From an uncultured Campylobacter sp. (GTDB lineage: Bacteria > Campylobacterota > Campylobacteria > Campylobacterales > Campylobacteraceae): a stretch of 11,489 nt of DNA. This document shows, piece after piece, positions 7,833 to 11,489 of this stretch. Each line of letters starts with the position of its first letter. The stretch's first letter is position 1. Under the pieces are notes generated by a model. The model was not told the DNA's origin. It made no database searches and was given only the letters and a program-made list of their open reading frames with translations. Position numbers and translations under genes: made by a program. The stretch spans positions 1 through 11,489 of the forward strand of contig NZ_CALKTQ010000160.1 of the NCBI RefSeq assembly GCF_937997465.1, written 5' to 3'.

Positions 7833-7860
7833 GTTTTCGGCTTTTAAAAAGGAGAAAACA

Positions 7861-8958
7861 TTGAAAAACGCACTACTGATCATCGGCGAAGATATCGGCG
7901 TAAACGCGCCTTTTTTGGATTATATTTTTTGCGCTTACAAGCGGCATTTCGGCGAGCTTGGCGAGTTTAGGTTCGTTAGTAAAAGCGACAAGGAGTTGCC
8001 GTTTATCATCGAGCATCTTTGCGCTCGCTCCGATAGTCTTTGCATCTACGCATCGAGTCAAAACTGCTCCGTCGCGGCTAAAATTTTAGCTACGTTAAGC
8101 GGCGATATTTTGGAGCTCAAATCCCCGCAAATGCTAGCTCCTAGCAGGGCCGAGAAATTTGGCGACGAGGGCTTTTTAATCAAATTAAATCAAACTTACG
8201 TAAATTTACTAAAGGCCGACGCGAATCAAAAACTACCTGCCATAGATATCAAAACGCAGCGAGATTTTGGGTATTTTCATCTGGTCGATATCGACGAGGA
8301 GAGCGCGAAAATCCTGCTCGAACCGCTGGCAAAAACTTACGAAGTACAAATTTATTCGTCTCAAATTTTATCAAATTTGGCGCTAATCAGAGTGGAAGCA
8401 AATAAATTCGGCCAAACGAGCGGCTTTATAAACGGCGCTAAAAATCTTTTCTCAGGCAAATTTTTTGAGGGCGAGGATGTTTTTCGTCACGTTGCAAGCA
8501 CACTTATAGCAAGCGGGCTAAAGCTTACATTTGCCGAGTCTTGTACGGCCGGGCTTGCCGCGGCAAAATTTGGCGCTTTTGCGGGGGTTTCGGCGGCGTT
8601 TAACGGCTCGCTAGTGACCTATGCAAACGAGATGAAACGCGACTGGCTGGGCGTTAGCGATGAGATTTTACAAACCTACGGCGCGGTGAGCGAGCAGTGC
8701 GTGATGGCGATGCTAAAAGGCGCGCTAAAGGCGAGTGAATCGGACTTTTCTCTAGCTATCAGCGGTATCGCTGGGCCTGACGGCGGTAGCGAGGCAAAGC
8801 CTGTGGGGACGGTATTTGTGGGAGCGTGCGCTAAAGACGGCGAGTGCATGATCGAGAGGCTAAATTTAAACGGCGACCGCAACTACATAAGAGAGCAGAG
8901 CGCGCTGGCGGCGTATGTTTGCCTACTAAAGCTAAAGCCGAGACTGTTTTTGGCGTAA
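7861..8958 (+). CDS. CinA-family protein with NMN-deamidase (PncC-type) C-terminal domain
   Basis: The C-terminal half is a clear CinA/PncC domain: FAESCTAGLAAAKFG (224-238, catalytic Ser227), NGSLVTYANEMK (248-259, Tyr254 and Lys259), GAVSEQC, and SGIAGPDGGSEAKPVGTV (301-318). This domain hydrolyses nicotinamide mononucleotide to nicotinic acid mononucleotide, recycling NAD breakdown products in the cytoplasm. The N-terminal half sits where CinA carries a molybdopterin-binding-like domain (COG1058), but only a weak start (ALLIIGEDIGVN) is recognisable, and the TGGLGPTxDD motif is absent. The start is taken as TTG 7861 because AAGGAG lies 6 nt before it and LKNALLIIGED is where homologs begin; an in-frame ATG at 7789 would add 24 basic residues and lacks a ribosome site. 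The protein is 365 residues, shorter than the usual 400-420. It is divergent from ileS and convergent with the rhodanese gene. Confidence 0.87.
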   Translation: MKNALLIIGEDIGVNAPFLDYIFCAYKRHFGELGEFRFVSKSDKELPFIIEHLCARSDSLCIYASSQNCSVAAKILATLSGDILELKSPQMLAPSRAEKFGDEGFLIKLNQTYVNLLKADANQKLPAIDIKTQRDFGYFHLVDIDEESAKILLEPLAKTYEVQIYSSQILSNLALIRVEANKFGQTSGFINGAKNLFSGKFFEGEDVFRHVASTLIASGLKLTFAESCTAGLAAAKFGAFAGVSAAFNGSLVTYANEMKRDWLGVSDEILQTYGAVSEQCVMAMLKGALKASESDFSLAISGIAGPDGGSEAKPVGTVFVGACAKDGECMIERLNLNGDRNYIREQSALAAYVCLLKLKPRLFLA

Positions 8959-8967
8959 ATTTGGGTT

Positions 8968-8992
8968 AAATTTGATGAAATTTATCAAATTT
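8968..8992. repeat. Perfect 9-bp inverted repeat after the CinA-family gene, possible terminator
   Basis: AAATTTGAT (8968-8976) and ATCAAATTT (8984-8992) are exact reverse complements around the 7-nt loop GAAATTT, starting 10 bp after the stop codon. The place suits transcription termination for the CinA-family gene, but the stem is AT-rich and no T-run follows on the plus strand (GCGCTCGC follows). Because the local sequence is built from the self-complementary hexamer AAATTT, part of the pairing may be a by-product of composition. Confidence 0.4.
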
Positions 8993-9112
8993 GCGCTCGC
9001 TAAAATTTAAAGTAGATGCGTTTTGTTCTATTAAATTTGTAAAAAAAGCAGCGACAAATTTAAAATTTACCGCCGTCTTGCATGCGAATGGAGCACAAAT
9101 CAGCTCCGCCAA

Positions 9113-9138
9113 GCTTAAAATTTAGCGCAAATTTAAGC
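9113..9138. repeat. Imperfect inverted repeat after the rhodanese gene
   Basis: GCTTAAAATTT (9113-9123) can pair with AAATTTAAGC (9129-9138) as a 10-bp stem with one bulged A and a 5-nt loop AGCGC. It lies about 35 bp past the rhodanese stop on the minus strand, where a terminator is expected, and faces the first inverted repeat across the convergent gap. No T-run follows on either strand, so a classic intrinsic terminator is not shown. Confidence 0.35.
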
Positions 9139-9172
9139 CTGACGGACGAAATTTATAAAGTAAAACCGCGGA

Positions 9173-9550
9173 TTATTTTTGATACGGCACGGTTTCGTAG
9201 CCTTGATTTATGAGGCTGCCCATGCCGCCGTCAAGATTTATTATATTTAGCTCCGGCGAATCTATCATCATCGCTGCCGCAGCGCTTCTGCGTCCGCTTC
9301 TGCATATAAGCGCGACCGGTTTTTTTAGGTCGACATTGGCTTTAAGCTCGTTCAAAAATCCCTCTTTATCGGTTGCGTTAAAAGTGATAGTCTTTGCGCC
9401 CTTTATCACGCCCGTTTCCATCCATTCGGCAGGCGTCCTGATATCTACGATTTGCTCGTAGTTTTTGATCGCCTCTGAGCTAACTTGCACCGTAGAAATT
9501 TCCGCAAAAGCCATCGCCGCAGCCGCTCCTAAAAGTAAAATTTTTCTCAT
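9173..9550 (-). CDS. Exported single-domain rhodanese (sulfurtransferase-like)
   Basis: The 125-residue protein starts with a signal peptide, MRKILLLGAAAAMAFA, probably cleaved after residue 16, so it should act in the periplasm. The rest is one rhodanese domain: VDIRTPAEWMETGVIKGA (35-52) is the CH2A-type opening and VALICRSGRRSAAAA (79-93) is the active-site loop with catalytic Cys83 and the six-residue CRSGRR loop typical of sulfur, not phosphate or arsenate, chemistry. INLDGGM (104-110) is the conserved end. Such proteins take up or hand on sulfane sulfur, but the substrate of this one cannot be read from sequence. Start ATG 9550-9548 has AAGGAG five nt in front. It is divergent from fbpA, sharing its control region, and convergent with the CinA-family gene. 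Any link with iron uptake rests only on this shared region. Confidence 0.92.
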   Translation of the reverse strand: MRKILLLGAAAAMAFAEISTVQVSSEAIKNYEQIVDIRTPAEWMETGVIKGAKTITFNATDKEGFLNELKANVDLKKPVALICRSGRRSAAAAMMIDSPELNIINLDGGMGSLINQGYETVPYQK

Positions 9551-9577
9551 TTTCTCTCCTTAAATTTGACGGCGTGA

Positions 9578-9583
9578 ATATTA
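9578..9583 (-). promoter_or_regulatory. Candidate extended -10 box for the rhodanese gene
   Basis: On the minus strand TGCTAATAT places a TG one base before the hexamer TAATAT, an extended -10 layout, 27 nt before the rhodanese ATG and just ahead of its AAGGAG ribosome site. The hexamer matches TATAAT at four of six positions. No convincing -35 is seen. Confidence 0.45.
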
Positions 9584-9642
9584 GCACTCAATTTTAAATA
9601 TTTTGTCATTCTAAAATCACTCCGGCATAAATTTTTATTTTT

Positions 9643-9663
9643 TAATAATTAATATTATTTTCA
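9643..9663. promoter_or_regulatory. AT-rich inverted repeat upstream of fbpA, possible Fur operator (weak)
   Basis: AATAAT (9644-9649) and ATTATT (9654-9659) form an exact inverted repeat around TAAT, followed by TTCA. It covers the region where the -35 of the fbpA promoter would fall. Iron-uptake genes are usually repressed by Fur through a GATAAT-type array. The match here is only partial, and such AT-rich repeats arise easily in this base composition. Confidence 0.3.
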
Positions 9664-9675
9664 TAGGATAGACGC

Positions 9676-9681
9676 TATAAT
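9676..9681 (+). promoter_or_regulatory. -10 box of the fbpA promoter
   Basis: A perfect TATAAT, in the context GCTATAATTG, lies 30 nt before the fbpA ATG. An AAGGAT ribosome site follows at 9702-9707. T-rich sequence precedes it in place of a standard -35, as in other Campylobacter promoters. Transcription should begin near 9688, giving a leader of about 24 nt. Confidence 0.72.
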
Positions 9682-9697
9682 TGCGAATCCATATCAA
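9681..9697. promoter_or_regulatory. Candidate Fur box at the fbpA transcription start
   Basis: TTGCGAAT, C, CATATCAA matches the palindromic Fur consensus TTGATAAT n ATTATCAA at 12 of 16 positions by eye. It overlaps the end of the -10 box and the expected start of transcription, where a bound repressor would block the polymerase. An iron-uptake gene follows, which makes Fur control likely in general; this particular site is unproven. Confidence 0.4.
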
Positions 9698-9711
9698 TAC
9701 AAAGGATAAAA

Positions 9712-10713
9712 ATGAAAAAAAGTTTTTTCGCGCTTAGCTTGCTTTCAAGCTTTTTGTTTGCCGCAGAGGTAAATATCTACTCTGCGCGCCACTACGACGC
9801 CGACAGCGAGCTTTATAAGCTTTTCGAGCAAAAGACGAGTATCAAGGTAAACGCCACGCAGGCAAAAGCCGGCGAGCTAATCAAAAAGCTCGAAGTCGAG
9901 GGCGATAGCTCTGCGGCGGATATTTTCATCACCGCAGACGCGGGAAATTTCTACACCGCAAAGACTAAAGGCGTGCTACAATCCGTCAAATCAGAAACTC
10001 TAGAAAAAATCGTACCGGAGCAGTATAGAGACAACGACGGCCAGTGGTTTGCTATCTCAAAACTCGCTAGAGTCATCGTTTACGATAAAAGAGACTTTGA
10101 TCCTAAAGGCATCAAGGACTACGAGGATTTGGCAAAACCGGAGCTAAAAGGCAAACTGCTAATCAGAAGCGCGACGGCTCCGTATAGCAAGTCGCTGCTA
10201 GCTGCTATCATCGAGGCCGACGGTAAAGATGCGGCGACTAAATGGGCGGAAGGCGCGCTAAAAAATCTAGCCCGCGATCCAAAAGGCGGCGATAGGGATC
10301 AGGCTAAGGCCATCTACGCAGGCGAGGGCGACGTAGCGGTTATGAACACCTACTACATAGGCCTCATGCTAACCTCTCCGAAAGCCGAAGACGTCGAGGC
10401 TGCGAAGAATCTTGGCATCATTTTCCCAAATCAGGACAACCGCGGCACGCACGTAAATATCAGCGGCATCGCGCTAACCAAAGCTGCTAAAAATAAAGAA
10501 AACGCCGTTAAATTTATGGAGTTTATGGTGAGCCCTGAGGCGCAAAAGATACTTGCGGGTATAAATTTCGAGTATCCGATCAACGCAGAGGTCGAGCCTA
10601 GCGACATCGTGAAGGGCTTTGGTAAATTTAAAGAAGACTCCACTCCGCTTTATAAGAGCGTGCAAAACACGAACGAGGCTATTAAAATTTACGACGTAGC
10701 CGGCTGGAAATAA
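9712..10713 (+). CDS. fbpA: Ferric-iron-binding periplasmic protein of an ABC transporter
   Basis: The 333-residue protein has a signal peptide (MKKSFFALSLLSSFLFA, about residues 1-17) and a class II periplasmic binding-protein fold. It captures Fe3+ in the periplasm and delivers it to the FbpBC importer. The opening VNIYSARHYDAD (20-31) is typical of the family. The iron-binding tyrosines are visible: Tyr214-Tyr215 in MNTYYIGLML, with Tyr158 in IRSATAPYS and Tyr23 or Tyr28 in the opening as further ligands. ITADAGNFYTAKTKG (73-87) and GDVAVMNTYYIG (206-217) fit the same family. By length and Tyr layout it resembles the C. jejuni cFbpA type. It begins at ATG 9712 with AAGGAT in front, and its stop TAA shares one base with the fbpB ATG (TAATG). 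Related binding proteins can carry other substrates; the Tyr-Tyr pair argues for ferric iron. Confidence 0.92.
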   Translation: MKKSFFALSLLSSFLFAAEVNIYSARHYDADSELYKLFEQKTSIKVNATQAKAGELIKKLEVEGDSSAADIFITADAGNFYTAKTKGVLQSVKSETLEKIVPEQYRDNDGQWFAISKLARVIVYDKRDFDPKGIKDYEDLAKPELKGKLLIRSATAPYSKSLLAAIIEADGKDAATKWAEGALKNLARDPKGGDRDQAKAIYAGEGDVAVMNTYYIGLMLTSPKAEDVEAAKNLGIIFPNQDNRGTHVNISGIALTKAAKNKENAVKFMEFMVSPEAQKILAGINFEYPINAEVEPSDIVKGFGKFKEDSTPLYKSVQNTNEAIKIYDVAGWK

Positions 10714-11489
10714 TGAAAGTAAAATTCGGGGCGATTTTTATCGCCCTTATCGTTTTGATCCCCATTTTTAGCATATTTTTCGAGATCGCTTTGGGCGACT
10801 ACTCCTTGCTCGAGCACTTTTTTAAGTATCTTTTTATGAGGTATATTCAAGGTACTTTTGCGGTTGCGGCGGGCGTTTTGGCGCTTAGCCTCGTTATCGC
10901 CGTGGTTTCGGCGTGGCTGGTGGCAAACTACCACTTTGCGTTATCAAATTTCTTTGAATATGCCCTCATCCTTCCGTTTGCGATTCCTGCTTATATATTT
11001 AGCTTTTGCTACGTCGGGATTATGGATTACGGGGGATATTTTCATCAAATTTTCGGCTTCAGGCTCGAGTTTATGAATATCTACGGAGCGATTTTCGTGC
11101 TGTCGTTGTCGCTTTATCCATACATCTACATGTTTGCTAAAACCTCGTTTAAAACGCAGTCCGCAGCGATTTACGACGTTTGTAAAATTTACAAGCTCCC
11201 CGGCCTTGCCGTGTTTTTTAGGGTTGCGATATTTCTGTCGCGTCCGGCGATCGTGGGCGGAGCGATGCTGGTGCTCATGGAGATGCTTAGCGACTACGGC
11301 ACGGCGGCTTATTACGGCGTAGAGACTTTTAGCGCGGGCATTTTTAAACTATGGTTTGATATGGGCGACTCGTACTCCGCGTCCGTGCTAGCTGGGCTTT
11401 TGATGATGTTCGTGTTTGTTTTGATGATATTTGAGCACGTTAATAAAAACTCTAAAAAATCTGTTTCTCACATCGAGTGTGATACCATT
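10713..11489 (+). CDS. fbpB: Ferric-iron ABC transporter permease, 5' half only (cut by window)
   Basis: The frame opens at ATG 10713, overlapping the fbpA stop by one base, and stays open for 259 codons to the right edge. Shared upstream sequence GGAAATA gives a weak ribosome site. About six hydrophobic spans are visible (roughly 5-24, 47-70, 83-103, 123-142, 178-195, 222-241), with LPFAIPAYIFSF (87-98), DYGTAAYYGVETFSAGIF (194-211) and FFRVAIFLSRPAIVGGAML (168-186) typical of Fbp-type permeases. These proteins usually have some 500-550 residues made of two fused six-span halves, so this is the first half. It forms the inner-membrane channel for Fe3+ from FbpA. The EAA loop, the contact for the ATPase, is degenerate here: DVCKIYK (155-161) has Lys161 where Gly is usual, and IF replaces LP. 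An ATPase gene should follow. Confidence 0.9.
   Translation, partial: MKVKFGAIFIALIVLIPIFSIFFEIALGDYSLLEHFFKYLFMRYIQGTFAVAAGVLALSLVIAVVSAWLVANYHFALSNFFEYALILPFAIPAYIFSFCYVGIMDYGGYFHQIFGFRLEFMNIYGAIFVLSLSLYPYIYMFAKTSFKTQSAAIYDVCKIYKLPGLAVFFRVAIFLSRPAIVGGAMLVLMEMLSDYGTAAYYGVETFSAGIFKLWFDMGDSYSASVLAGLLMMFVFVLMIFEHVNKNSKKSVSHIECDTI

Noticed and set aside
9081..9212. Plus-strand ORF of about 43 codons in the gap, running into the antisense of the rhodanese gene
   Set aside because: No ribosome site; its codons come largely from AAATTT-rich spacer and from rhodanese antisense.
10689..10934. 81-codon minus-strand ORF opposite the fbpA/fbpB junction
   Set aside because: It crosses the end of fbpA and start of fbpB, both well supported, and resembles nothing known.

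Overview
The window looks like chromosomal DNA of a Campylobacter or close epsilonproteobacterial relative (Campylobacterota). Signs seen directly are the very frequent AAATTT hexamer (coding KF pairs and intergenic), T-rich promoter regions with TATAAT-like -10 boxes, dense A-rich AAGGA ribosome sites, and the gene order ileS - small membrane ORF - gatA - guaB - (metX) - xseB - nitrilase-like gene. From memory this order resembles the C. jejuni Cj1061c-Cj1056c block, with metX added. GC content is clearly higher than in C. jejuni, so a species of the C. rectus/showae/curvus/concisus type is more likely; this is inference.

Left two thirds (1-7737, minus strand): one compact seven-gene cluster, transcribed right to left from a promoter just above ileS. 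Its order is ileS (isoleucyl-tRNA synthetase), an unlisted 35-residue single-span membrane protein, gatA (GatCAB amidotransferase subunit A), guaB (IMP dehydrogenase), metX (homoserine O-acetyltransferase, GTG start), xseB (exonuclease VII small subunit), and a nitrilase-fold protein that runs off the left edge. Every junction is an overlap or a 4-nt gap: 8, 4, a 4-nt gap, 1, 8 and 8 nt. Translational coupling along the whole transcript is therefore likely. The products are mostly housekeeping: tRNA charging and mischarged-tRNA repair, guanine nucleotide synthesis, methionine synthesis and DNA repair.

Middle (7738-9550): a divergent gene encodes a CinA-family protein with an intact C-terminal NMN-deamidase domain and a degenerate N-terminal domain, probably starting at a TTG. 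It converges on a small exported rhodanese on the minus strand. The 214-bp gap between them is packed with AAATTT and holds two inverted repeats.

Right end (9551-11489, plus strand): a divergent control region with a perfect TATAAT and two possible Fur operators precedes fbpA (periplasmic ferric-iron-binding protein) and fbpB (inner-membrane permease, cut by the right edge). The ATPase fbpC is expected beyond the window.

I see no CRISPR array, phage, transposon, toxin-antitoxin or defence system here. The most unusual items are the nitrilase-like protein that seems to have lost two of its three catalytic residues, the 35-residue membrane protein, the fully overlapping operon, and the CinA with a decayed N-terminal domain.
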